Assembly (NCBI RefSeq): GCF_039555335.1
Contig: NC_092642.1
Location: 23,417,262-23,481,261, forward strand
Direction of reading: 5' to 3'
DNA: 64,000 nt
From: Amphiura filiformis
Taxonomy: Eukaryota > Echinodermata > Ophiuroidea > Amphilepidida > Amphiuridae
Shown here in pieces: positions 33,769 to 45,631 of the stretch (its first letter is position 1; every line of letters begins with the position of its first letter). The notes under the pieces were generated by a model that was given only the letters and a program-made list of their open reading frames with translations, had not been told where the DNA came from and did no database searches. The position numbers and the translations under genes were made by a program.

Positions 33769-35700
33769 TTACGAAGTGCCTTTCTGGTTCCTGCAGCAAT
33801 TTTTGATGTTTTTCGTGGAAGTTCCAATTGTTTCCGAATATATTTTGTTACTGCAAATCCACTTTGAAAAAAAAAGCCCTAGAACATGCTCTAACAAAAG
33901 CCATTTGTTGATGGTATCACTGGTGACTATTTTTTCCCACGACACTCTCAGTACATTGTAATGCATTAGATTCTCCAATGAGTCTGAGTTCAAATTCCCC
34001 ATCTGTACAACTTTGCGAACCCATCTTTCAATTGCACTACAGGGTGATTTAAAATGAACTGTACCCAACTTATGTAATCATAGAAAGCATTTGGTTCTAT
34101 AGTAGAAATTTTGAATTTTGATAATAAGTGGTTTTAGTCAGAAGATATCGCATTTTTTATTTTTTTATCCCATTTTTAGACCAACACACAGAACTAATTT
34201 TATCCGTGTTCTCTACCACAGTTAAATGCAACTACCATGACTACGTACATGTACAGCAAAACCAAGACAAATGTTATTTCGCATTATTTTAATAATACAA
34301 TCAATAATATTGATATTCAATTACAATGTCAGGTTTCCAGAGATTACATGTAAATAATACATGTAGCACAAAGGACTCGTTGACTTGAAATTGTAGAGGG
34401 AAATTTAAATGCAAATAGAAATGGTGCTGGTGCAATATCTATACACTCGTAATTGAGAAAAGTAATAGGAAACATAACCTACTACCCTATTACAGCTTGC
34501 TACATAAAATTATTTAAATGTCGGTAAGTATTTAATTTTAATTGTATTTATTTATCAATTCATCTTATTTTCATTATTACATGAACATGCGCAATTTATT
34601 TTGAACTAAAAGTGTCTGAGGGCAGTTGAGTGATCAAAACGCTGTAGAACAGAATAAAATACTCATCCGTGTGCAACATCGTTTTTGGTGTGTTTTCTAA
34701 GAATGTATTTTTCTTCAAAACCATTAGAGGTAAAGACATGATTTTTTCACCAATAATAGAAAACATACTATCCTGTTACAGCCTGCAAACACAAATTATT
34801 TAAATGTCCGCAAGTATTTTATTTTAATTTTTGAAGTTGGGTACAGTTCATTTTAAATCACCCTGTATAAGTACAAAAAACTTCTCTGCTGGTCTTTTTA
34901 GTCCACCGCGATTAAGGTTTTCAGTCCACTTTGATGCAGTACTGTTGTCCGCTTTGTCCATTTTCAGATATCCTAGTAACTCAGCTCCTTTGCTCTTTGA
35001 CTTGATATAACGCTTTTTCATAGCATGTACAATATATCCACAAATGTAATAAGCTGTCATTATCACTTACAGTTTCATTGTCTCCTATAGTATTTTGGCG
35101 CATCGTGTTACTTCGTCGCTTGAAGAACTGCTAAAAAAAACCAAGTGATGAATCGCTGGATAAACAATCTGCCACATCTCAAGTCCAGTTCAAAGTTCAT
35201 GTTACTCATGACAAAATCCAAAAACTCCTCAGTCTTTAAAGTTCGCATCATTTCGCACCTGAGTTGTGAAATCACCTGAGAGCGAGGCAATTATCAGAAT
35301 CATGTAGTTCACCAGGATTGTACACAAACAAGCCATATTAACATTGAGAAGTCTTTGTCCAATTCTGATCATCGATGCACCAACCCCATGCCATCGTCAT
35401 TTGTGATGTTACGAAGAGCTGCGTCAACGATGGCCGGCATCTCCTTCTCCAATTCATCTTGACTGCTCAATATGCGTGCTGGTGGTGTACTATCCTGGCC
35501 TGCAGTCTTGGTAGATTCTTCACGATGCTGATGAGCTGCAAATTTACCATAAAAATACAAAACAATTAGAACAAGAGACCTACATAAAATCACACTTGGC
35601 ATCACTAATGAGAATTCGCTGTCGTAATGACGATCATTTTGATCGTGGTTCCGAATCCATATAGCGTGAACCAGTTGACCTGGCAACGATGGATTCTGAT
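33769..35700 (-). pseudogene. Decayed DNA-transposase-like coding remnant
   Basis: The minus strand carries separated readable pieces. One is a Glu-rich segment with ILSSQDELEKEMPAIVDAAL (about 35400-35470). Then SQVISQLRCEMMRTLKTEEF (about 35215-35285), then AYYICGYIVHAMKKRYIKSK with NRGGLKRPAEKFFVLI (about 34870-35060). Beyond the nested element comes AIERWVRKVVQMGNLNSDSL to LRVSWEKIVT (about 33870-34036). The A-Y-Y-I-x-G-Y-I-V and GGL-x-x-P-x-E pattern is common in C-terminal parts of invertebrate DNA transposases of the P/hAT kind. I cannot name the family. Frameshifts and stops make it dead. Confidence 0.4.
34040..34865. mobile_element. TIR element CAGGGTGATTTAAAATGAAC, TA target, nested
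   Basis: The ends CAGGGTGATTTAAAATGAAC and the inverted mate match over about 32 bases and are flanked by TA. Inside, a phrase with AAATTATTTAAATGTC and AAGTATTTAATTTTAATT is directly repeated near 34505 and 34795. It interrupts the transposase-like coding remnant, so it is the younger insertion. Confidence 0.9.
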
Positions 35701-35722
35701 GTCGCATTACGACAGCGAATTC
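35612..35722. mobile_element. Tiny TIR element, 111 bases
   Basis: The inverted ends GAATTCGCTGTCGTAATG and CATTACGACAGCGAATTC match perfectly over 18 bases. The centre has ATGATCATTTTGATCGTG hairpin sequence. No coding capacity. It may be an independent MITE or a hairpin in a larger element. Confidence 0.8.
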
Positions 35723-35781
35723 AATACAATAGTAAATTACAAATCACAAGGTACATACTATTTTGTTGTTTCTTGTCTATG

Positions 35782-36135
35782 TTAAGGGGTACTACACCCT
35801 GGCCAATTTTTGCCTATTTTTGCATTTGTCTCAAAAAATGGTAGCACATTGGTGACAAGTAAGATATGTATATTATAGGGCAAGGACTACAACTACTGTA
35901 CTGAAAATTCAGCAACTCAAAGCAAGTAGTTATTGATTTATTGATCAAATATTGGTTTTCCCTCATTTTTGACTGTAACTCCACAACTGTTGTCTGTGCT
36001 GAAATAAAATTTCCAGTGCAGTAGTTGTAGTCCTTGCCCTATAATATACATATCTTACTTGTCACCAATGCGCTATAATTTTGAGAAAATGCAAAAATAG
36101 GCACAAAATTGTGCAGGGATGTAGTACCCCCTTAA
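35782..36135. mobile_element. piggyBac-like palindromic MITE, copy A
   Basis: Starts TTAAGGGGTACTACACCC and ends GGATGTAGTACCCCCTTAA. The arms pair for about 130 bases, including TATGTATATTATAGGGCAAG and its mate. TTAA at both ends. The relative at 45272-45631 shares the ends and the GCCTATTTTTGCATTT and ATATTATAGGG phrases. Confidence 0.92.
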
Positions 36136-36139
36136 TGAC

Positions 36140-37160
36140 TTGTGTCTTTCTTCCTTTTCTTTAAACAGTTCTCTTGTTCTTTATGCAGACGATACTACTC
36201 TCTTCAAGCCTATCTCTGCTCCTGCTGACTTGGTTGATTTCCAATCCGACATTGATTCCATCCATTCTTGGTTCTCCCTTAATCACCTTTCTGTCAATTC
36301 CTCCAAAACAAAAGTCATGGTCATTTCCACTAAGAAGGACCCTTTTCCGGATCTCAATCTCACTCTTAACAGCATGCCTATTGAACGTGTGTCATCTGCG
36401 AAATTTCTTGGTGTCTGGCTGTCTGACAAGCTTTCCTGGAATCTTCACATCGATAACATATGCAGAAAAGCTCGCAAAATCATCGGCTTCATTCATAGAT
36501 CTTTCCAATCAGCCCCTTCAGCATCCGTCGTTCTTTGTACTTGGCCTTGGTTCGCCCCATTCTGGAGTATGGTTGTACTACTTGGCATCCTCTGAACATA
36601 ACCCTTACCAACCGTCTTGAGTCTACCCAAAGATTCGCCTGCCGTGTCATTCTTCAGTCTTGGAATCTCTCCCATGAGGACCTTCTATTGGATTCCGACC
36701 TGCCTCTTCTTAGTAAGCGTCGTGATGTTGCTTCTCTGTGTCACTTATTTAAAATCTTTGCCAATCTTTGTTCTTCTCCCAACCCTTTCCAGCCGGCATC
36801 CCAGACCCGGTCTACGAAACCTCAATTCCCGCGCTGTTCAAGTTCCTTTCCGTCGGCTTTCATTGTCCCAGAGATCATTTTATCCGTTTGCCTCCTCCAT
36901 CTGGAATTATCTCCCTGAAGCTATTGTCAATGCTTCTTCCCTGCAAGCCTTCAAATTGGCCATCCAGTCCCACCTCCTCTAACCAGTTCACATAATTTAT
37001 GTTTTGTTTTATTTTATTCTGTATTGATTATATGTATTTTCTAGTAATGTTTCTGATTTTAATGTAAGGGCAATCCTTCAATTTATTGTGTAATCAATAT
37101 TGGATCTGCCTGGCCTTGTGCCAAATGTTATAAATAAATAAATATAAATAAATAAAATTT
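36140..37160 (+). pseudogene. CR1/L2-like LINE 3' fragment
   Basis: The plus strand reads SLVLYADDTTLFKPISAPAD (catalytic YADD of the reverse transcriptase), then a helix and KTKVMVISTKKD, then SSAKFLGVWLSDKLSWNLHI. After a frameshift near 36530 it continues LYLALVRPILEYGCTTWHP, and after another near 36790 it ends SSIWNYLPEAIVNASSLQAF and LAIQSHLL-stop at 36982. This order is typical of CR1/L2/Rex-like LINEs. The tail holds GCCTGGCCTTGTGCC and a short ATAAATAAAT microsatellite, the usual 3' end of such elements. The 5' end is truncated immediately next to the TTAA element at 35782-36135. Confidence 0.85.
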
Positions 37161-37256
37161 AAAAAACATGGGGTAACAATTTTATCCTATAAAAGGTGAA
37201 TTTTATCCTATAAAAGGTGAATTCAAATTTGTCATCAAACCGCATCATTTTATATA

Positions 37257-38078
37257 AACTCCTCAACAAAAGTTTGGAAAGTTTTTTCAAGCATCTGTAT
37301 CTTAAATTATTTGTGACATATTCATATCGTGTTGCATATCAATGGACATCTACAATACTCCCCTTTACAATGACACCCCATTTGAAACAATAACATTTTT
37401 CACCGCTGAGTACACGCCTTGTGAATGTAGTGGGGTCTCAAAAAGAATTTGCCAAATTGACCATTATTCTGTGCAGCAAGCTGCAATCCCATAACTTTAC
37501 AATCTGGGACCTAATGCAATACTCCAAGATGACACCGCTCGCCCCACATAGCCACGGTAGTCAATGACTACCTACAGAATACGGGAGTAGAGTCAAAATG
37601 ACCTGCCATTAGCCCAGACTTGGGGGCCAGACCTCAACCCGATTGAACAATTGTGGGACCAGCTTGATCGTGCTGTGCATGCCAGAGAAGCCCATATGCA
37701 ACCACATTGAATGACCTGCGACGTATCCTTGTTGAATGGAATGCCATCCCACAGTAACGTGTAACCAGGTCGGCGAGCAGCACCAGGAGAAGGTGCCTGA
37801 CTATTGTGGCTGCCTGTGGTTTTTGCACCCGCTATTGAGGTTAGTGGATAGCGTTGTTTGAGCACAGAATAATGGTCAATTTGGCAAATTCTGTTTGAGA
37901 CCCCAATACATTCACAAGGCGTGTACTCAGCCGTGAAAAAAATTATTGTTTCAAATGGGGTTTCATTGTAAAGGGAGCATTGTAACTAGCCAGTGATATG
38001 TAACATGATATAAATATGTCACAAATAATTGGAGATACAGATACTTGAAAAAACTGTCCAAACTTTTGTTGAGGAGTT
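37257..38078. mobile_element. Tc1/mariner remnant with about 230-base TIRs
   Basis: The outer ends AACTCCTCAACAAAAGTTTG and the inverted mate are flanked by TA. The arms pair to about 37490 and from about 37850. The core at about 37605-37700 encodes, after a frame change, PDLNPIEQLWDQLDRAVHAR, the C-terminal DDE signature of Tc1 transposases (the D/E region around DLNPIE). It is followed by a degraded LNGMPS-type end. The rest of the transposase is deleted, so the element is non-autonomous. Confidence 0.88.
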
Positions 38079-38705
38079 TATCACATAGGCTTAGGAAGAT
38101 TTTCAACATTGAGGGGGCTGAAACTTGGAAAAAATGTTGTGGGGCCAGACTGGGGGGGTGGGTGCACGAGGGGTTTCCCCTGGCAGTCAGAAAAGTTTGC
38201 AAAATATATGTCACAAAGACCCCTTTTCCCTCTATTTTATCACAATTTTTTAAGTTCACCTAGGATTATTGGGGGGGGGGCTGAAAGGTATTCCAGCCCC
38301 GCACCAAATTATTGAGGGGCTGAGCCCCTCAAGCCCCCAGTTCCTAAGCCTATGTATCAAATTAAAGGTTCTAGCCCTTGAGTAAAGAAAGCCAAAACTG
38401 AAAACCGTTTTGTTATAGCGCTTTCCGTATCAAAGTTACAACTTGACTTTCATCAAAAAACATTCAGCTAACATTTAATGCATCTATTAAAACAAAATCA
38501 GCATAGTCTCATGAATCGAGGAGCTTTCATGCTTTTCTATGTGGAACTGAGTATCAAAATCCCTTTAAAATTCCATGTGTGATTCTCTGGCTGACTACCA
38601 AATGTGTTACTGACTAAGGTTTGCCTTTTAATACCGAAATTTTGTTATCATCCGACTTGTTCGTAAACTTTGCTGAAGGAATTTGGTTTTACATTCATGT
38701 ATAGA
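38079..38705. other. G-rich low-complexity then unassigned sequence
   Basis: 38130-38345 is rich in GGGGG and CCCC runs, resembling the interior of the G-rich MITEs here, but I find no matching ends. 38346-38705 shows nothing recognisable. Confidence 0.45.
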
Positions 38706-39222
38706 CCCAACAGTAGATTACAGTAAAGCTTTTGACTGTGTTAGCCACCCTCAGATGTGGGAAACTATGAAAAGATGAGTTTCCCACGTCATCTTGTGGA
38801 TCTGATCAGCTGCTTATATGAAGACCAAGAATCGGCAGTCAGAACAAGTAGTGGGGACACAGATTGGTTCAAGATTGGAAGAGGCTTACGACAGGGCTGT
38901 GTGCTATCACCAAACCTATTTAACATCTACTCTGAATTTTATTAAATCAGCCAGTTTGTTCTCATTAATTACAATTAATTAAAAGACAAATAATAATACA
39001 CGAATAAAATAAATATAGCAACAATAAAATACATATAAAGAAATACAAACTGGCAGTGAAAAATCTAGGACACGGAGATACCCGACCAGCGAGTCTCCGG
39101 CAAGATAAAGTATTTAAATAATGAGAACAGCTTTGGAGGGGTTTGAAGGTGGAGTGAAGTTTGGCGGTACAAGAATTACTAACCTGAGGTACGCCGATGA
39201 TACCACTCTTATTTCAACATAG
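38706..39222 (+). pseudogene. RTE/BovB-like reverse transcriptase fragment 2
   Basis: Reads DYSKAFDCVSHPQMWETM, then HLVDLISCLYEDQESAVRTS, DTDWFKIGRGLRQGCVLSPN and LFNIYSEF. An unrelated AT-rich segment of about 180 bases then intervenes (about 38940-39117). After it the protein resumes with MRTALEGFEGGVKFGG and NLRYADDTTLIST. This copy keeps the RQG and YADD motifs. Its left part is closely related to the fragment at 8950-9150. A one-base deletion near 38775 shifts frame. It is truncated at both ends. Confidence 0.85.
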
Positions 39223-39545
39223 AAAGAAGAGTGATTTATTAACGCGCATTGATATCGGAATACAATACCAATCATCTGTAAACTGGTATTGATCAAAGTA
39301 TATTCTTTTGTACTCCATGCATTTGCATGTCTTCTGGAGCGTGTTTGGAGGATGATTTGAACTAATGAACTATTACTTTTAATTTAAAATAAATCATAAC
39401 GTGAAAAGGCGTAGCTCAAAATTTTGCTCATTTCAACACCGAATTTGACCGCTTCCAGTGCCTATAAATTAAATGACTGAGTGGGTCTTGTATAACAATA
39501 GCCAGCAGCTGACTAGCGTTATGAGTGTAGGCCTACTGTCCATAG
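39223..39545. repeat. Fragment shared with the 1190-1340 repeat
   Basis: TACTCCATGCATTTGCATGT, TCTGGAGCGTGT and GAGGATGATTTGAAC closely match about 1310-1360, where the same phrases occur in an inverted pair. Boundaries unclear. It follows the RTE fragment directly. Confidence 0.6.
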
Positions 39546-41934
39546 GTAGTCCATACAGGACCAACGCAATATTTAGTACTATAATCAACGCCGTCAGGCG
39601 TTGGTCCTATAGATCCGACATATCCTCCTTGGAAAGTCAAGGGAAATGTCAAACTGACTAACCACGCCTACTGACAGCTACTGACGATATTTAGCCAATC
39701 AGATTAGACTTGCCTTCCAACTGCCAACTACTAGCTTCCAGCTTTGGATCTAACACCACTATTGCGTAACAATATCGATAATCATGTCCATTCATTCAAT
39801 TTATCTATGTCCTCTTCAATCGCGATCAATGTTCATCATCCACGTGAATGAGCATTGATCTGATTTTACTTCTTCACAGGGTTACTAAACCCGCGAGGTG
39901 GTAGGCAATTGGGCAACTATTGAAGATTTTCCCCGGGGACTTTTGATAATAGAGGTTATCCACTTCACTCATGTGTGACTTCTAACAAAAGGCACTGGTT
40001 CCCGTAGTAGTCCTCATTCAAACTAATTCAATGCACGACCTCGGAGTTACCTGCATGACTTTGGCGGGCTATTTTGAAACAGTCATGGTTGCACATGCAG
40101 GTACTTTTTAGAATGTCCTAAACAAGGTATAGCAGTCGTTGATAGGACATGCAGCTTATAGAACATGGATAACCTCTATTCCTGTCCCATATAAATCAAT
40201 GGTTAAGAAGATACTGGCGATTATTTGACCCGTGATTCGGGCTGAAATGTTCTTTTTCAAGTTCTTCACTTTGTAGGTTGCGCACATTATACAGGGTTTT
40301 TTTTTGGTGGGTTGGGGTTTCCATCATTTAATTTTATCATTAGGCCTCAGTTATTATTATTTGTTTTACAATAATATAAAATGGATGACGACGCTATTTT
40401 GCATGCTTCGAATAAGCTAGAATTCAGTTACCCGCCAACAGACGAAGGGAGCTTTTTTTTCAGTCAGCGCCAATTTGTGTTCATTTTCTTTAAAATGTCG
40501 ACATCGTCATAAAATGTAGTCATTTACTTGATTTGTAGTTTAGTCCAATTCCTATTAAAGTGAAGTAGGCCTATTCATTTTCTTTACTAACATAATATTT
40601 CAAGAGTTTGTTTCCAAAAGGCATTAGTTCAATAGCTGCCTTGTGTAACATTTTGCTGGAATATTTTTACATTCTAAAGTTGAAATGACATTTAACGATT
40701 GGAATGGATATGTTTGCACATCTGGCTTGTTCTCTTTCAACAATAGATTTGTCCCCAAAATGGTCAAATCCAAGGTTTTAAAATGGCTGCAATTGCACTT
40801 GATGCCTTTTTCTTCTTCGCACGTGGGAAGTTAAAGGGATTTGCAATTATTTGCCAAATTTTTTATAACTATATATTCTACTACGCCAATGTTATTAGAG
40901 TGGCAAAGGTTACTGCTACTCAATATTTTCAAATAAAAAATCCCACAAAACAGTCTTTGGACTTAATGCCTTTTGGAACCAAACTCTTCATTTAATGATG
41001 TTCAAATTTTCTCCATTATATTGGACCCTGGAATAAGGCAAAAAAAAGACCATCGCTTAATTCAATACATTTAATTTATGGGTAAAAATGGCATTTTTTG
41101 GTGATTTTTGTTCAGTTTTGACCAAAAGAACAAATTTTTGTATGGGAAATTTTTTGAAAATTGACATATATACATCTTGCAAAGTGTATCAGTTTACTAA
41201 GATGGATGTTTGGATCAAAAACGTCAATCATAACATTTTTCTGCGACCTATGGTTTTTGACCTATGACCCCTTGGAATTCATAAGTAGGCCTAAAACGGG
41301 TGTTTTAGTGATTTTGGTGTGGGGGTACAAAATATTTTGGTGTATACAGAAAAAGGGATCCAAAAAGTTTTGAATCTATAAAAAAAAGTGGTTCTAAAAG
41401 TTTAACATATGTAGGGGGTCAAAAAAAGTTTTGACATATACCGAAGTATTTATGAACGTTCCTTAGCTCTTTAATTACTGTAACTCTACCAAATATGGCA
41501 AATTAGGCCTTTAAACATTTAGATTTTGCAGTGTTCCTCTTTTGGACCTCGCCTCATACAAACTCTGTTATTTCCAGTTAGGTGTTTAAGGCTTAATGTA
41601 CGATTTCTTCAAATTTTAAATTTGTCATTATATATTCAAAATGCTGAAATAATACCAGTAATAGGCCCTAATTATCGGGAATGGCTTCTGTCCATTTTGA
41701 ACTGAATTAACGAGGTAAACACTGCTTGTTATTTTGGCCGTTTAACACGCACTTCTATACGAGGACATAAAGTCATAATCTTGAATTATCACTTTATGTA
41801 CAACTTTGCTTTTTTTACCTACAAACACAACAAATTTGGCTGAATCCATTTGGATACAAGTTGTGACATGTGTATACATTACAAATATGCCATAAAATAA
41901 GGATAAAAAAAAATTAACCAAATTTATATTAAGA

Positions 41935-42762
41935 TAGGGTAGCTGCAGGTAATATGGGACAGCAGGTAATATGGGACACCTGTTTTCATTTTAACAAAAA
42001 GTAGCTTAGAGAAGGTACACACTTTAAGTTGATTTGTTAAGTGTTTAGAGACATCAATTGTGCTTCTAGAAATGCAGTTTCATGTTTTGGAGTCTGTGTA
42101 TCAAACTCTTGGAAATCAATGCCAAAAGAGTGAAATTGCCCAAAAATTTACGTCGTTTTTTGGCCTGATATAAAATCAATGACGCCACATTTTATGATTG
42201 TGTATCCAAATACTCTGGTACTGAGGGTGCATTTGTCACTTTTTATGATCTTTAGGTGATGGGTTAAGCTTATCAGCAGGTAAAATTCCACTGAAAAGTG
42301 GCACTTTCCTTTTATAAATGATTATTTTCTCTGATTTTCAACTGAATGGGTGCAGGTAATATGGGACACATAGGAAATTGTGTGCATTGTCAATGCGAAA
42401 AGCAAAACTATTTAGAAAATTGAATTTTCTTGTTGAAATTTGCATTTAACATTCAAAAACATGTAAAAAAAATGTTTTTAGAACAAAAGAGTGATTTTCT
42501 GAACATTTTGATTTTCACCATAAAGATAACACAGTGTCCCATATTACCTGCACATGCAGGTAATATGGGACACTTGACGATGACGTCATTTTGACGTCAT
42601 AGCGTCCAAACAAACATAAAAACAAGATAACATTGCCTGTTTTATTAATCTTAAAGGACAGGTTGTTCATCATAACAATCTCTTTTGGGCATATCTTCTA
42701 TAGTTTTTTATGCACATAAGCTAAACGTCCTTAATGGTCCCATATTACCTGCAGGTACCCTA
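41935..42762. mobile_element. TIR element TAGGGTAGCTGCAGGTAATA, 828 bases
   Basis: The left end has TAGGGTAGCTGCAGGTAATA then TGGGAC. The right end is the inverted match ending GCAGGTACCCTA. The phrase GCAGGTAATATGGGACA occurs again at about 41963, 42353 and (inverted then direct) 42535-42572, so the interior is built partly from its own end sequence. TA at the outer edges could be the target site. Confidence 0.85.
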
Positions 42763-43015
42763 GTACATTATGACTTAAATAAATCAAAGTTCAGTTCCAA
42801 ATAAACGGTGTGTAGAATTGATGTTCTTTTAGCTTTTTTAATGGTATCACGGTTAGGCCTATCGACAAATGTGACAATATTAAATAAAAAAAGAAAACAA
42901 TCCTAGAATCATACAGATGACTTTTTGTTAACACTGATTAGGCCTACATTATCTCTGCACTGATATAGCAACAAAAACTTTCATTTAATTCATACCAACC
43001 AGATTTACACTGGTC

Positions 43016-43047
43016 ATGGAAATAGTAGGTATCTACTATTTCCATGC
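43016..43047. repeat. Perfect short palindrome
   Basis: CATGGAAATAGTAGGTA is followed directly by its reverse complement, with no loop to speak of. It lies in otherwise unassigned sequence inside the 39546-43434 interval. Confidence 0.85.
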
Positions 43048-43434
43048 ACTGGTAAGCGACCTCAAAAGTTTGTATTGCTTTGATTGCATTTTCAAAATCA
43101 ATCGATTGGGATACCAAGTACTTGAGATGACTTGAGAGTCCCAGTTATGTAATAGATGCGGTTGAATGATGGCCCGAATGATGGGCGGGGCTATTTTCCA
43201 TATTTGGATTCATGACGTAACTCATCGACTGGTTTGGTTTTGGTCACTGTTTATTATAATGAGGGTGCACTGCTGGGGGATGGTGGTGGCGAACGGATTT
43301 AGAGTGAGGACCAACATGCCTGAGCGGCGTTGATTATGGTACTAAATATTGCGAACGGATTTATGAGGACCAACGCCTGACGGCGTTGAGTATGGTGCTA
43401 AATATTGCGTTGGTCCTGTATGGACTATCCATAG

Positions 43435-44085
43435 GTTGACCTAAAAGTATCCTGCATATTGTATTCAATCGATAACAAGCAAGCAGAGCTTCTCTATTCA
43501 ATCAACAAGAATTGGATGGTCCTTTTCTTCCTGAGGTTTTGATATAGTCCCTAATACTAATAACGATTTTGTTCAGGGACCATCACAGATTTTATAAAGA
43601 AATACCCAGCTATAAAAATGCATGGTTGTCAAAATATGACCCTTTTATTCTCCGAACAACTTGGTATAATGATTCTTCTTTTGTTATAGATATCACACTT
43701 CTATAATAGCCCATTTCGCTCAAATCAAATCAATTTCAGTGACCAAAAGAAATCTGGTATGTGTGTGAGCAGATTGCGTAAAAATCAGGACAAAGTGTTT
43801 ATTACCGGATTCGCACCACTCACTTGAATTGTCTACATTCAATTAAATTTAGTGACTGATCTCTAATTAACGATTCCAGGGATTTACATTTCCTGAAAAA
43901 AAATTGCACATAGTTAAAGAATCCCTCTAAGTTGGCTGCGATAATCAAAACTCACAAAATGTTCAAGTGCAATCCTATCCATGTAGGTACCGGTCAATAT
44001 TTACGCATACGGAAAAAAATGACGAAAAATTTCGCGTCCTCTTCCCTCGCGTCACTTGTTGGTGTACTCATACTGTTCGGGTTCT
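43435..44085. other. Unassigned stretch
   Basis: About 650 bases without a recognised repeat end or coding frame. Confidence 0.5.
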
Positions 44086-45128
44086 GGTATGAACGTTTAC
44101 ACATTAATTTTTGTGGGACATGAGAGCACATCAGACATATCGAATTACATTCTGAATACGAAGAATCTCCTGCTGATATCAAATAATTTGACTTTTTGAA
44201 ATTCGCAACAAATTTTATGGCAAATTATTCAAAACTGATATTTTTGACATCTAACAGTCCTCGGAGTAAAATTGATAATGATACGTAGGCCTACTTAAAG
44301 TGTATGTAGCTGGGAGGAAAAGCCGACAATCATTTGAAAATTATGATTTTTCGTATTGAAGATCTAGATTTCTCCTCCCCACCCCCCCCCACCCCAAACA
44401 AAAACCTACAAAATTGACAGGTGGTGAGCGCCACGAATTCTCTAAATTCAGTACATTTTCATTGTCAACCGTGTAATTGAATGGGATTATTTTGAAATTT
44501 TAAAACGCTTAAAATATCACAAACAAGCACTATGGACCACAATAGCCTCTCCAATGGCATAGTTCAATAACCTCAATTATAAACACTCATAGTGCAACAT
44601 TTGACCTCAAGTTGCAGAGTATGAGTTTTTGTACCCAAATTTTCAAAGGTCATTCAATGAATGTACAAATGTATTGGGGTTAAAGAACTGTGGCCTATGT
44701 TAATAAATAATATTAATACAAGCTAAAACTGTTGGGGTTCGAAAATGAACCCCACAAAACTAACCGAGTGTATGGAAAATGCCATACGGCTGAGAGGTTT
44801 TGCCGTCTCTCTGCCGCTCGCCGCCTGAAAATTGAGGCCTGTTAGGGAAAAAATGTGTATCTTCAATACGAAATGTCAAAATTTTCAATTGATCGTCGAC
44901 TTTTCCTCCCAGCTACACACACACTTTATCTTTAGATTTTACTTCGAGGACTTTTAAATATGAAAAATAAAAAAAATATATCAATTTTGAATATTTTGCC
45001 ATAAAAATTGTATTACATCGCCAATTTCAAAAAATACCATCAGGACATTCCTCGTATTCAGAATACACTTCGATATATCTGATGTGCTCTAGTCTTATGT
45101 CCCACAAAAAATACTGTACAAACGCTGT
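44086..45128. mobile_element. Palindromic element related to 26618-27247, expanded
   Basis: The left arm has GTATGAACGTTTACACATTA, GTGGGACATGAGAGCACATC and GATATCAAATAATTTGA. The right arm has the inverted equivalents (ATTTTCAATTGATCGTCG, TCTGATGTGCTC, ATGTCCCACAAAAAATACTG). The centre, about 44370-44850, is an unrelated insertion starting with C-rich low-complexity sequence. The TTAA ends of the shorter relative are not preserved here. Confidence 0.75.
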
Positions 45129-45271
45129 TACGTTGTTAGTCCAAAAATAAGGTTCGCTAGTCCGAATTCAAATATAGAATAGTTTGCATCATCTAGGATG
45201 TTTTGCTACCTAGATAACGCAGTAAAATTTCAAATCCATTGACTTTTTTTACCTATTTTTCTATTACCTAG

Positions 45272-45631
45272 TTAAGGGTTACCACCTCCATAAATTTGTG
45301 CCTATTTTTGCATTTTTCTCATAAACTAATAACACAGTGGTAACAAAAGTTATGTATATTATAGGGGCAAGGAATCCAATACTTCACTGGAATTTCAGTG
45401 ACCCAAGACAAGCGGTTTGTTATTTATGATAAGAAATAAGGTACCGCTCGGATGTACCTCGTTTCCTATCATATATATTGAGCCGCCTGTCTTGAGTCAC
45501 TGAAATTTCAGTGTAGTAATTGGATTCCTTGCCCCAATAATATACATAACTTTTGTTACCAGTGTGTTATTATTTTTGAGAAAATGCAAAAATAGTCACA
45601 AATTTACCACAGGGGTGTAGTATCCCCTTAA
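45272..45631. mobile_element. piggyBac-like palindromic MITE, copy B
   Basis: Begins TTAAGGGTTACCACCTCC and ends GGTGTAGTATCCCCTTAA. The arms include AGTTATGTATATTATAGGGG and GAATCCAATACTTCACTG with inverted mates. Same family as 35782-36135, about 360 bases, non-coding. Confidence 0.9.

Larger units (their letters stand above)
39546..43434. mobile_element. 3.9-kb interval bounded by inverted repeats
   Basis: The left side reads TAGTCCATACAGGACCAACG, CAATATTTAGTACTATAATC and AACGCCGTCAGGCGTTGGTC. The right side carries the same block inverted (about 43365-43434), plus a second diverged inverted copy at about 43290-43365. Between them no transposase or other protein is readable. The TIR element at 41935-42762 is nested inside. 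It may be a large non-autonomous element or two independent insertions in opposite orientation. Confidence 0.5.
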
